64,000 bases of DNA from assembly GCF_004379255.2 (NCBI RefSeq), contig NC_056035.1:28024502-28088501 (forward strand), in the 5' to 3' direction. The notes under the pieces were generated by a model, which had not been told where the DNA came from, did no database searches, and saw only the letters and a program-made list of their open reading frames with translations. The DNA comes from Salvia splendens (taxonomy: Eukaryota > Streptophyta > Magnoliopsida > Lamiales > Lamiaceae). This document shows positions 11,505 through 21,850 of the stretch, one piece after another (position 1 is the stretch's first letter; each line of letters starts with the position of its first letter). The position numbers were made by a program, and so were the translations under genes.

Positions 11505-14500
11505 TGTGGCGCCCCAGAATTTCGATCCCTTCTTTCGAGATTAATCGAAATTTAATTAGCCTAATTAAGTTCTAGAAGAAGCCGCATAATCTTGGAAACG
11601 TCGAACTCTAGTTGAAATCTTAACTTTGGCCTAAAATAAGTACTTGGTTTTGGAAAATAAAGTGAGAGATTTTATTACAAGAGAAAAGGAAGTATTTTAC
11701 TAAAGAGGGAAATAGAAATACAAGGGGTTTTTGTGGAGCCAAGGCTTGAACTTGCTTACACTTGGTGAAAGGGACAATACACACACTACACTCCAAGACC
11801 CTTTATCTTTTACAAGCAAAGAGGGAATGAAGCTGCCACTTTACAAGGTTCACAACTTCACAACAGAAGGGTAAAAGAAGATTTCTAATTATAGTAAATT
11901 ACAAAAGAAGTGAGCTAGGTAAATCCTCCATTCTTGCTCCCTCGATTTTCAAATTAGTAGGTTATTTGCCTCGACAAAAATCAACAAAAAGGCTATACAC
12001 AGGAGTAAGTGAAAACAAAAGAAGGCTTTCATAGGGGAGATTTCCTACTGCCTGTATCCCCAAGTTTAGAGATGGGAACAAGTGAAAATAACATCATGAG
12101 CTCACCCAAGTAACCAAATGAGGAAGGGGCGTATTTCCCCATCGGAAGCAAACACAAAATGATGGAACCAGTCAAGGATCATATCTCCCCAATCTTACAC
12201 CAGTAAGGAATATCACATTAAACCAAGCTCACAAGGAAATACAACTTGTAACTCAAAGAAGGAAGTGGAGTTCCCGAGGGCTGCCGCAAGGCGCCAAATG
12301 TGATGGCTATATAAGCTGCCCTCACCCCCTCCTCTCTCCCCACCACTTCGACACCACAAACTTCACATAACACCAAAGAGTGCAGCAAGGGAAGGGAGAA
12401 GAGCAAGGGGTGGCAGCCACCAAGCCAAGAGAAATCATCCAAGTGAGGTATTTTCATAGCACCTCTTGCATTAGAACAAATAGATAGCCCAAGAACATAG
12501 AAGCTCAATAGCATCTCCACAACAATAAGCAAAGACACCAAACAATACAGCAAACTCAAGCAAAAAAAAACTGAACCCCCAAAATAGCTACTGCCTTAGA
12601 AAAGAATTCAAAGTTAGATCTTTATAAATAATAAGAACTTAGCTTAAGCACGAGAAGCTGCCCAGCGATGGTCGAGCGGCGACGGAGCTCCGGAAGGTCG
12701 ACCAGAGCAGCAGCGCGAGGCAACGACGGCTGGTGTCGGCTCCGCCGGGTGAAGGCAGAGAGGGGCGATGTTGTCGCTGCTTTCCGGGGAGGTCGCGGTG
12801 AGAGAGCTCGCCGGAGAAAAAGAAGAAGTGACACCGTGGACGAGAGGCGACGCCTCCTTCCAATCGGTAATTTCGCAGGGAAACAGGAACAATGAGAACA
12901 CCCCGGCGGTCGGCGAATTGTCGGAAAGGAGGAGAGGCGCTGCTTCTCCTCAAATTGAGGGTTTCTGATTTGGGGAAATTGTGATGAAAATAGAGTTGAG
13001 GGAGAATTAGAGGAGAGGGCCGAGAGACGGCTGGCGCTGATGGAGCTTCGGCGGAGAGAAGCGGTGAAGGTTTTAAGTTGGGAATTTGGAATGAAAAATG
13101 GGGAAGTGACGATGGAGGAATGAGTATTTTTGGGTTGGGCCACTAAAACAATTGAAGGGAGTGGGCCGATCCCCTCTTAAGTAATTAAATAAAGTATGGG
13201 CTGATTTCTTTAAACTAAAATTTGGGCCATCCTAAGATGTTAAACAGTTGGGCTAGAAGTGCTTTAAAAGGAAATAGAGCATGGACCAATTTTAATTGGC
13301 AGTTTGGCCGAGATTATTTGTTGAGCTTATAAATTATGTTGGGAAGGAATTAATTTAAGGAATAATTCATTCCCGGAGAATTTATTTAGTTTCGTAGATG
13401 GAAAGTATTAAAGTTGGAAACGCGAAGGGCCGACCGGCTGCCTTAAGAAAATTCAAAGAAATAAATAGAAGGGATTTCTAAGATCTCTATTAAATAAATG
13501 CCCAAGAAATCTTGTGAGGAAAAGAAACTTTCTCCGGATTTAATTAAAGTAAATAATTTAATCCTACAACTTAGTAAAGCCGAGAGGGGATTAGAGATCC
13601 TATGAGACGAGACTAAGATATATGTGCTATCCACTATGATGCATGCATTCTTTTCTCAAGAGAATTAATTCAAGTACTAATTAGCGTGTCACGCTATTTA
13701 ATTTTCAAAGGCAATTTTGCTCGAGGGCAAAGTGAGGCCAACGCGAGAAACTTAATTGAGGAGTAAGCTTATCAGGTGGGCTTTCTTTTAATATCCAGCA
13801 CATTAGTGTGGATATAAATCAAATACTTGCAAAATTATGAAATGTCATATTTTTCTCAAATGGAGCTATGATTCTTTTTCAAGTTGTTGTCATGCCATAA
13901 ATATTTGTTTTCATGATGCTTATCTGCGGGCTATATGCCTATTTGTTTTGGTAACCCCAAAGCGTTAGACGAATTCAGGTCTGAGAGTGGGTAGAATCCC
14001 AACACAGACTTGTGTACATGATGGAATGATGGGTGTCCGCGGAAGGTGGCCACCTTCCCGGCACGATGGAATGGAATGATGGGTGACCGCGGGAGGTGGG
14101 CACTTCCCCGGCGCTTGAATGTTTAGATATGGCAAATCATGAATGATGAAAGAACTTAGTCTGCCCAGACGAACTTTTAAGATCACAAATGAATTTAGTA
14201 TGCTCGAGCCTTTTAAGAAAAACCCCGTGTGATACTGTAGATGGCTGACAACTATATAATGTGTGTTTTGATTTTCGGCACGTGTCCTCTAAGTACTCAT
14301 GTACTCAGTCCTGCATGTATTTATAAATGTGCAGGTTGAACGTCAAGAGGAAGGAGTATTGATCAGAGTCGATGTTATTAAATAATCAAGTGGATCTTCC
14401 CACGATTCATATCTTCATACGCGAAGTCGTTTAGTAAGGACTTATTCCGTTATGCTTTTGCAAAGTGAGAATTGTAGAATCTCACCATCGAACTCTGATT

Positions 14501-14692
14501 TAATTGATGAGGTGTTTATTCTATTTTCGAGACCATGCAATTGAATACTTGGCTCCTATTTTATGATATCAATCAACTCGGTCTTTGTGCAAATTCTCAA
14601 GTTCAACCTCTTTTCTTTCCCGCTTCTTTAATCCCCCTCATTAGTCGCGGTTTACCTGTTTTCGCTATCCTTAGAAAAATGCGGTCGTGACA
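11505..14692 (+). mobile_element. Gypsy 3' LTR, 3.2 kb, complete
   Basis: It begins TGTGGCGCCCCAGAATTT right after the polypurine tract and ends GCGGTCGTGACA, giving TG...CA termini. It is 3188 bp, long for an LTR. It contains a GC-rich island at about 12640-13060 that yields spurious reading frames on both strands. Shorter relatives lie at 2330-4670 and 7041-7644. The 5 bases after it (GAGGT, 14693-14697) should be the target duplication, but the matching left end is lost. Confidence 0.85.
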
Positions 14693-14711
14693 GAGGTGTT
14701 GGATCAATATC

Positions 14712-14945
14712 TTGGAAGACCTAATCTACTCCAACAACAAGAGGGTGACCAAGTACTGGGGGCGCATAATGGAAAAGAAAAGCGACCTGAAGCCGGCTGG
14801 GGCAATGAAGCACTCTACAGACCAACTCCACAAGCACTGCAACTGGACGAAGAGGGAGATTGCAAAATTTTCCCCTGCCTACTATGACACTCTGAGGATG
14901 TGGGGCAGCAGAAGAGTATGGAAGACATCCACGACAAAGCCGTGA
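14712..14945 (+). pseudogene. Possible PIF/Harbinger ORF1 fragment
   Basis: The predicted 77-residue peptide includes KYWGRIMEKK, a TDQLHKHCNW core and a KFSPAYYDTLRMWGS end. This resembles the trihelix/NAM-associated ORF1 protein that accompanies Harbinger transposases, in the segment where K-LK-HW-I and NKF-CY are usually found. It has no start context and is cut on the left by the gypsy LTR. The similarity is by eye only. Confidence 0.35.
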
Positions 14946-15246
14946 AGACATCTCACTCAAGATGTCCATGTGATTTTTAGAGGAGTTGTTAGGTGAAGTA
15001 AGTAAGGAGAAAAATGTAGTTGAATATTTTAATGAGGGGAGAGGAGAGGGGGATTTATTTTCGAATGTAGAAAGTGTACATCTTGAGTGAGACAAACTAC
15101 AAATGAAAGGTGGACATCGTGAGTGGAAGGAAGGAGTAGTTAAAATGGAAAGAAAGTAAAGTAAAATAAAGAATAATGTAGAAGGGAGCTTCATCTGTAT
15201 TATTTTCTCTCTTACTTCACTTTTTATCCACTTTAACTATTTATTA
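14946..15246. repeat. MITE-like inverted repeats, decayed
   Basis: CATCTCACTCAAGATGTCCA near 14950 recurs inverted in the form GTACATCTTGAGTGAGAC near 15080 and GGTGGACATCGTGAGTGG near 15110. The same ATGTGGACATCTTGAGTGGGAC motif closes the Stowaway at 57096-57258, so this is probably a damaged or duplicated MITE of that subfamily. Confidence 0.5.
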
Positions 15247-16547
15247 CTCCATCCGTTTTTAAAAAGAGCGAACTACACTAATAGTCTCTGATCTTGTCAA
15301 AAATACATCAATGGTCCCTAAAAAAATTTATATCATTTTTTGTACAATAAGACTAAAGTAACCCTATGCACCACTAGTGTGAATATTTAAAGTTTTGGGA
15401 CATTTTGGACCTTTCTACTCTTTAATTTTTTTCATTTTTTCTTCCATCACCATTTTCTTTTATAAACTCAATTATACTTTCATTTAAATAATATTTGATG
15501 CTTTATTATTTCAAAATTTTAAATAAGAACCCAAATGTTTTAATTATGCTTTATTTATTTTTAACTTTAAATATTATTTATTATACAACTTAATCTGTAT
15601 GTTTGAGTAGAAAAAATATATTTAATAGTAACATTTTTCAATATAAAAGTGAATTATTGAAAATTCTTTGTGGGATTTATTTTTATTGAAAAACTTTTAC
15701 TTAAATTTTTAAAATTTGAGAAGAAAAAATATTATAGTGAATTATAGTAATTTTTTATTCAAAAAATGTTACTTAAATATTTAAATGTAACTATACTTAA
15801 GTGAAAAATAAATATTTTAATTACGTTAATTAAATTATAGTATAGCGAAAAATGTTTTTTAAATATAATAATTAAAATATAAGTGAAGTATATCTAACGT
15901 AAATTAAAGGTAACTCTTGCAAGTAACATTTTTTTACTAAAAATATTAAAGCGAACTATAGTAATTTTTTTCATTATAAAGCTTAATCTATACGTTATTC
16001 AAGTAATTATTTAAAAAATTTAGTGAATTAATTCAAAAGAAAATATTTTTTGTTGTAAAAAACCCTTTTATGTATGTCCAAAATAATTGCATGATTGAAG
16101 AGGTACCAAAACTGTAATTTTCAGATACCGGAAATGCCCTCAATGGAATTTAGGAGATTTTTTTAATTTAGAGGGGTATAAAAGACCGACAGGTACCAAA
16201 AATGTAATTTTTAGGGACCAAATAGGCTATAAAACTTTTTTAGGGACCATTGGTGTATTTTTCGATAAGATTAGAGACTATTAGTGTAGTTCACGCTTTT
16301 AAAAACAACAACTATTTCCATTTTGAACCGTTCCTTAAAAATAAAAACTTTAGAATATTTCTATTTTAGGACATGGACCCCACAATCCACTAACTCTACT
16401 TTCACTACTTTTTCTCTTCTTCTCTCTTACTTTACTCATTTTTCTTTTCCTCTCTCTTATTTTACCAATTTTTCTCACTTACTTTACCAATTATGCATTA
16501 AAACACGTGCCGTTTCAAATGTTTCTATTTTTTTAATACGGAGTGAG
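15247..16547. mobile_element. Stowaway MITE split by a MULE-type element
   Basis: The left end is TA then CTCCATCCGTTTTTAAAAA at 15247-15265, and the remainder is 16306-16547, ending AATACGGAGTGAG followed by TA (16548-16549). Removing the insert at 15266-16296 and one copy of its target duplication gives a contiguous Stowaway of about 260 bp with the usual CTCTTACTTTAC interior. Confidence 0.85.
15266..16296. mobile_element. Non-autonomous MULE-type element with 9-bp TSD
   Basis: The left terminus GAGCGAACTACACTAATAGT continues as CTCTGATCTTGTCAAAAATACATCA and is matched by the reverse complement of the right terminus (GATTAGAGACTATTAGTGTAG then TTCACGC). Terminal repeats are about 55 bp. 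The target duplication TTTTAAAAA is at 15257-15265 and 16297-16305. The interior is AT-rich and non-coding. The 9-bp duplication and long TIRs indicate Mutator superfamily. Confidence 0.85.
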
Positions 16548-16549
16548 TA

Positions 16550-16991
16550 TTTTTTCCCCAAACATGTGGCGAAAAAAAGTCAATCACTTGAGCTGGGACG
16601 GATAAAGTATAAAAATACTTTTGTTGTAACTTTTTTTATTAAGTATTTCTGAGAATAATCTCACCAGAGAGATCCCACTATTTTAATTAAGTATTTTCGT
16701 TGTAACTTTTTTTTATTAGGTATTTTAGGTGTTTTTGTTGTTTTGATATTTTTATTTTATTTAGGAACATAAAAATTTTGAATAGATAAAAATAGTAGTG
16801 ATTTGGAAAATACAAAATAAAATTCGGCATCAACGATAAAATACTGCGGTGGCTGTTGTGGCACGAAGGTCGGGCCTATGTGGTCTGGTGTTCCGTGTGG
16901 TCCACGATCGTCGCTGAAATGACAACTGGCTAGTGGCAGACTACAAGTTCACGGGTGAGTGCAAGCGCATGGTTGCCTAGCAACTATCATT
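16550..16991. other. No gene recognised
   Basis: AT-rich to about 16840, then a GC-richer stretch (16850-16990) without a significant reading frame. Confidence 0.4.
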
Positions 16992-16999
16992 GACCTCAT

Positions 17000-17177
17000 C
17001 AGAGGCGGACGCACAAAAAGTTGGTAGTAAGAGCTGCAAGTAGGAATTTGTTCTTTCGGTAATATTTGCTTGGTAAGGGCTTAACACTATTTTCCAAAAA
17101 TATTAAAAATTTAAAAGTAGAAAAAAAAATGGGTAAGGGCTTAAGCCCTACACTTATACCAAGTGTTTCCGTCTGTG
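17000..17177. mobile_element. hAT-type MITE with 8-bp TSD
   Basis: The left end CAGAGGCGGACGC and the right end TTTCCGTCTGTG are imperfect inverted repeats (CAGAGGCGGA against CACAGACGGA). The flanks GACCTCAT (16992-16999) and GACCTCAC (17178-17185) match at 7 of 8 positions, the hAT duplication length. An internal inverted GGTAAGGGCTTAA motif occurs twice. 178 bp, non-coding. Confidence 0.75.
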
Positions 17178-17185
17178 GACCTCAC

Positions 17186-18016
17186 TCTGGAGAGGTTGTT
17201 GTAGTCTTTAGATGAATAGCGAAAAGATCGCATATTCCAAAATCCCATATATCCTCTCCAATAAATCCTCAAAGGTTGTTTGGTACTCAATTATGGAACC
17301 TATTTGTTGTAGTTTGCCAACAAGCACCTATAAAAACGATGAGTGAGCTACGCTCAGTCCCGACTTGAATACGCTGCACGAATAAATGGGAAAGACAAGG
17401 GTTTAGCGAAAAACCCTAGCAGAAAATGAGAGAGCTTTAGTAGAAAGTTCAATATTATTGATTTCTTTCTCGCCAACGTTTGAGAAAAATCCTCCTATTT
17501 ATAAAGCAAAATTAAAAACCCAGACCCTATACGGTTCGGCCTACCTAAACATCCGAGAAAGAACCACTAAAAAAATCCGAACGGGACGTTTTTAAGCCCG
17601 ACTAAAAAATAATAAGCATAAAGAAAACAAAATTTCCAAAAAGAATAAAAACAAAAACAACCTCAGCATGACTTGGGTGTCATGTAGTGTCCCCATCTGC
17701 TCTAGGCCTTCTTCATGCGAGCCGATCTTCTCACCCCTGGCGACGCCTTGTCCTCTGTCTCCTCTGGCTGCTCACCTACTGTGCTCGCCTCATCGTGTTT
17801 CTCATCTTCTCTCTAACGGGTCAAGCAACGATACATTGTATCACATATTTTCCTTTTCTTCGTAAAAATATATTACGCAATGCAAAAGGTATTTGAATGT
17901 CTTATACATTCTTCAATTTTGAAGAAATATCTTTACAACTTCTCCATACAAAAAATAAATGATGTACTAGTTATTTTTATATAATCTAAATTTACATTCT
18001 TCCCTTGAAATTTATT
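17186..18016. other. No gene recognised; possible retroelement-derived sequence
   Basis: Contains a GC-richer part at about 17660-17830 with a short reading frame rich in Ser, Pro and Leu and no recognisable domain. The 17330-17620 part (AAACCCTAGCAG, TATTTATAAAG) resembles an LTR or leader read on the minus strand, but there is no second copy in the window to confirm it. Confidence 0.3.
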
Positions 18017-18017
18017 A

Positions 18018-18238
18018 CTCCCTCCGTTCCTAGTTAATTGACAAGTTCTTTTTCGGCACGGAAATTAAGAATAATATGTTAAGTGAATGGTGAATAAAGT
18101 AAGACATAATAAAATAAGAGAGATGGAGAGAGAATAACGTAAGAAAGATGATTACTTTTTGCCAAAAATAGAAATGACTCAATTAACTTGGAACTACCCA
18201 AAATAGAAAATAACTCAATTAACATGGAACGGGGGAAA
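18018..18238. mobile_element. Stowaway MITE
   Basis: TA then CTCCCTCCGTTCCTAGTTAA, right end AACATGGAACGGGGGAAA followed by TA. The right terminus has drifted. A CCTTTTAAAAAGG palindromic unit with flanks is then duplicated at about 18240-18300. Confidence 0.75.
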
Positions 18239-18405
18239 TACCTTTTAAAAAGGTATATACAAAAGGGGGGGAAGTACCTTTTAAAAAGGCATATACAAAA
18301 GGTAAATGAGAAATATATCTTCTAATGTACTTTTTCTCTTCCCCATATTTTTTATTTAGTTATAAGTGGACTAGTTTATGTTTATCATAGTATATCCATA
18401 GACAC

Positions 18406-18515
18406 ACTCCCTCCGTCCCACAAGAATATGCACTTTAGATTGGGCACGAGTTTTAATGCATAATTGATAAAGTAATAGAGAAGTAGAAAGAAAAAGTAAT
18501 TAAAGAGTCATCTAT
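18406..18515. mobile_element. Stowaway MITE, left half only
   Basis: CTCCCTCCGTCCCACAAGAA followed by about 90 bp of typical interior (GGGCACGAGTTTTAATGC), then unrelated sequence. No right terminus. Confidence 0.7.
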
Positions 18516-19447
18516 TAAGGAATCTGAGCACACAAAAGTAAGGGGAGGGCATGGACCAACCAGTACGAGAGAGAAGAACAGAATTTCGATAGCGAAGTGA
18601 AGTGTTCAGACCTGGAAAAAAATATTGTTGTCAATCAATTAGCGACAAATCATCATAAGTACGAGAGAGAATAACATTAAGAAAACTTGATGGATGCGGC
18701 TTACCTTCTGCGGCCTTGAATGTTACATGGCAGAAATCTAACACCGTTTCCATTGCTATTTTATTCCATGTTTTGAAAATCTCCTCAAAGAGGGTTAATT
18801 TAATATTATAATAGATAAATAAATTAAAAATTTTATATTAATCATACAAAATATTATATTTCTAAAATATTCTTTAAAATTGAATATTATAGTTATTTAT
18901 GTTATAAAAATAATTAATGAAATGTTACATTATGTATCAAACATGAAGAAATACTAGGCAATAGTTGTACTTAGGACCAACCTACCAGGCTAGCCTATCG
19001 GGTTTCAGGTCCGGCCCTATCGGGTTGCGGGCTAATCAGGTTGTAATTTGGGTTGGAAATTTTCAACTCTTACCATCTAAATTTAGCGGGTTATTTGGGC
19101 CAGTCCACGGATTGCAGGTTGCACATACATCCTTAGTTTTATTAACCATTTGCCGATATAATTTTTTTATATTCTAGTAATTATTCGCAAATTTTTTCGG
19201 ATTGATACAGTTAATATGCCACATTACTTTTTACAATTATTATAGATTAAAACTTAAAAAAATATCTAATAGTAGTAATAATAAGAAGAAGGATTTTTTG
19301 AAAAAAAATACTAATAATGAAATTATTTAATTTAATTTTTGGATTACAACTAGAATATGTTTTTATTACTTAAATAAGGTGAATATGTTATATATATAAA
19401 ACAAAATTTTAATATAAAATGAATGAAGTATGTAAACTTCTGAAAAA
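18516..19447. other. No gene recognised
   Basis: AT-rich, with a 70-residue reading frame at 18965-19177 in a stretch with repeated GGGTT/CGGGTT motifs that looks non-coding. Confidence 0.4.
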
Positions 19448-19457
19448 TTAATAAAAA

Positions 19458-19958
19458 GGTAAATTGTCAATTAAATCACAACTTTCGGTTGACTTCTTTC
19501 ACAACCTACAAAGTTAACTAGTTAAATCATAACTTATCATACTTGGTAATTGTCTCATAACTTAAAATTTCATGTGATTATGTGGTGATGTGGAAGCCGG
19601 TGTTTTCTATTGTGGACATAACATCGTTTATTTAAGAGAATTAGGGCTAAATTGTGTGAGCATGAAGAGATTCGACGAGAATAAGGGCAAAATTGTTGAG
19701 AATGAAGAGCGGCGTCATTTTTTTAAATCTGTAATATACCTCATTGATGGAATGAGAAATATAACATCATAATATCATGTCATTAAATAATGTCACATAA
19801 AAGCCATGTCACTAAATAATGCCATGTAATTGTCGAAAATTTTAAGTTATAAGGACAATTGTGAAAGTGTGATAAGGTATGATTTATTTAGCTAACATTG
19901 TAACTTGTGTAATTGACCAGAAGTCAACCAAAAGTTGTGATTTAATTGACAATATTCC
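19458..19958. mobile_element. Non-autonomous MULE-type element with 10-bp TSD
   Basis: The outer arms (about 115 bp) are inverted repeats: GGTAAATTGTCAATTAAATC with ACAACTTTCGGTTGACTTC on the left, matched on the right by the reverse complement of AGTCAACCAAAAGTTGTGA and TTTAATTGACAATATTCC. The duplication TTAATAAAAA is at 19448-19457 and 19959-19968. The 60-residue frame inside (19590-19772) has no recognisable domain. Confidence 0.85.
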
Positions 19959-19968
19959 TTAATAAAAA

Positions 19969-20530
19969 TGAAAAAATTATATAGACTTTCTAAAATTAAC
20001 AAATATGTAAAATTACCCAATTATGTGTATACTAATTCATCAATCATATGAAAGAATAAAACAAATTCCTTGTGAAGAGAAAGTAAAACAAAAGACAAAT
20101 AAGGATTTGAATTTCATTCAAGGTCTGTTCAGAATTGGACTTGAATTTGAAGGAATTAGATTATAATTTCATTCAAAATACTTTGTTAGGTAAATATCAT
20201 ATAGTAGTAATTGATATTGAGGGTTTGTGTATTCATGATCATTCTTTGTAAAGTGTGTAATGTATGTAGTGCGTGAAGGTGCCCAATTTTATGTTATTGG
20301 GAATTTCAACCATCCACTTATAACATGGAATTCAAATTGTGGAATTGAGACGAGTTGGAATTGCAATTCAATTCTAAATCAATTTTGCAATACCACATTG
20401 GATTTAGAATTGAAGATTCCAATTTCAATTTGAAAGGCTCAATTCTATGATACCGAATGGATCCTAAAAAAATCCTCGATTTATGCACTTAGTCACATTC
20501 CACGACCACTAAAGTAAACTACATTCTAGT
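19969..20530. other. No gene recognised; repeat-like intergenic sequence
   Basis: Contains a loose inverted pair (AATTGGACTTGAATTTGAAGG near 20110 and ATTGAAGATTCCAATTTCAA near 20410), suggesting another old MITE at about 20120-20460. Ends and TSD are not clear. Confidence 0.35.
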
Positions 20531-20539
20531 TAAATAAGA

Positions 20540-21841
20540 GACTAAATGTTAAAAGTGGTCCTAAACATATTAAGATTTTACGATTTTAGTCTAGAACATT
20601 ATCTTTTGAATTATTTGGTCCATCACAATTGAAAATGGGTCAGATTTAGTCCTTTTTGGACGGTGCCGTTTAAAATTCATGGTCAACGGCTGTTTAAGCT
20701 ATTTTGACTGGATTAAGGTTTAAATCAGAATATTTAATTATTTTTTTAATGGACAAATTCTCTCTCTCAATCATGGCAGTGCCTTCTTCTTGTCGAATGG
20801 AGGAAATAATATTGAAGGTTACAGTAGCGGTCTGACATCTCGAATGGTCTGGTAGGTTGCATCTTCTTGTCGCTCCAGAAGACGAGAGAAAACTCAAATT
20901 TTGGTGAAGGATCCAGAATATTTCCAGTAAAAAAAATTCATAAAATTGAGTTCACACTCACCGCCTCCTCATCGCACTCTCTCATCGACGGCTTGAACGA
21001 TCCCGCCAGATCCAGATTCGCCCTCGCCTTCACCTCCGCCCCCTTCACCAATGCCACCTCCAAATTCGTGGCACAATTTATAGCCAAACACTCATTCGCC
21101 TCAAAACACACCCCTTCAAAACCAGTCTCTTCATCAAACAGATTCCCCGCCTATCACCCTTTTTAATTTGGATCGGACGGTTAAACGAGCCTTGATTAAG
21201 TGAGGAGCCCAGGATCCAGCGCCGACCATGACGAGAATCTCAACGTCCTCTCTCGATAGAGACGACGGAGACGCATGGGTGTGGTAGAGGGTGAGAGAGG
21301 TGGCGTCCATGGAGGCGAAGGGCTGGCTGGTGTGGGAGTTGAAGAGGACGAAAATTGCATGGAGTCCGGGCAAGTTTTGGGTGGAGTGGTTTGGGTTGTG
21401 AGTGACGAGCTTGATGCCGATGTAAGGGAGGAGGGGCGAGGTGGACCAGGAGGGCATGAGGAGGAAGGAAGAGTTGCAGGTGATTTGGTGGGCGTGGGTT
21501 GTGTGGCGAAGGGGGGACTCGCCAGGCCAGAGCGGCGGAGGGTGGATTTAAGGTGCCCGCATTGCTTCCATTAGAGATAGAGGACAGATGAGAGTTTGGA
21601 GAGGGAGAAAAACTTAATTTGTACTTAAAAATATGGAAAGAATTATATATTTGGATTTGAGCCCATAAATCAGTCAAAATTCCTAATTCAGTAATTCACA
21701 ATCAATTTTAAACAGAGTCATCCAAAAAGGACTAAATCCAGCCCGCTTTTAATTATGATGGACGAAATAATTCAAAAGATATTGTTTTGGACCAAAATCG
21801 TAATATAGTCATATGTTTAGGACTATTTTTAGCCTTTATTC
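20540..21841. mobile_element. Pack-MULE carrying a host gene fragment, 9-bp TSD
   Basis: The left end is GACTAAATGTTAAAAGTGG, and the right end in reverse complement is GAATAAAGGCTAAAAATAG; both continue with TCCTAAACATA. The arms stay alignable for about 150 bp (including TATCTTTTGAATTATTTSGT and TAGTCCTTTTTGGA). TAAATAAGA flanks both sides exactly (20531-20539 and 21842-21850). The element is 1302 bp. The GC-rich interior (about 20940-21570) carries pieces of a SARD4-like gene on the minus strand. The termini are of the same family as the element at 51901-52839. Confidence 0.85.
20946..21560 (-). pseudogene. Captured fragments of a SARD4-like (ornithine cyclodeaminase/mu-crystallin) gene
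   Basis: On the minus strand three pieces in the same gene order look like plant SARD4, a member of the ornithine cyclodeaminase/mu-crystallin family that in plants acts in pipecolic-acid synthesis for systemic immunity. The first (about 21540-21260) includes FLLMPSWSTSPLLPYIGIKL, LPGLHAIFVLF and SMDATSLTLYHT. The second (about 21250-21140) includes VMVGAGSWAPHLIKARL, which covers the nucleotide-binding GAG motif, and a LKRV end. The third (about 21115-20955) includes INCATNLEVALVKGAEV and LDLAGSFKPSMRECDEEAV. Segments between them are missing, the frames differ, and no start or full fold remains. The last piece ends in GCG|GTGAGT, a splice-donor-like sequence, which would fit capture from genomic DNA rather than cDNA. 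The family assignment is from remembered motifs, not a search. Confidence 0.7.
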
Positions 21842-21850
21842 TAAATAAGA

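Noticed and set aside
12622..13143. 173-codon minus-strand reading frame, Ser/Arg/Pro-rich
   Set aside because: It lies wholly inside the gypsy LTR in a GC-rich island where several overlapping frames open on both strands. No domain or start context is recognisable, so it is treated as spurious.
16323..16652. 109-codon frame
   Set aside because: It reads through the right part of a Stowaway MITE (CTCTTACTTTAC-type sequence) and is non-coding.
21240..21677. 145-codon minus-strand frame rich in Pro/His/Leu in the Pack-MULE
   Set aside because: It is a frame-shifted reading of the SARD4-like fragment; the neighbouring minus frame gives the recognisable protein.
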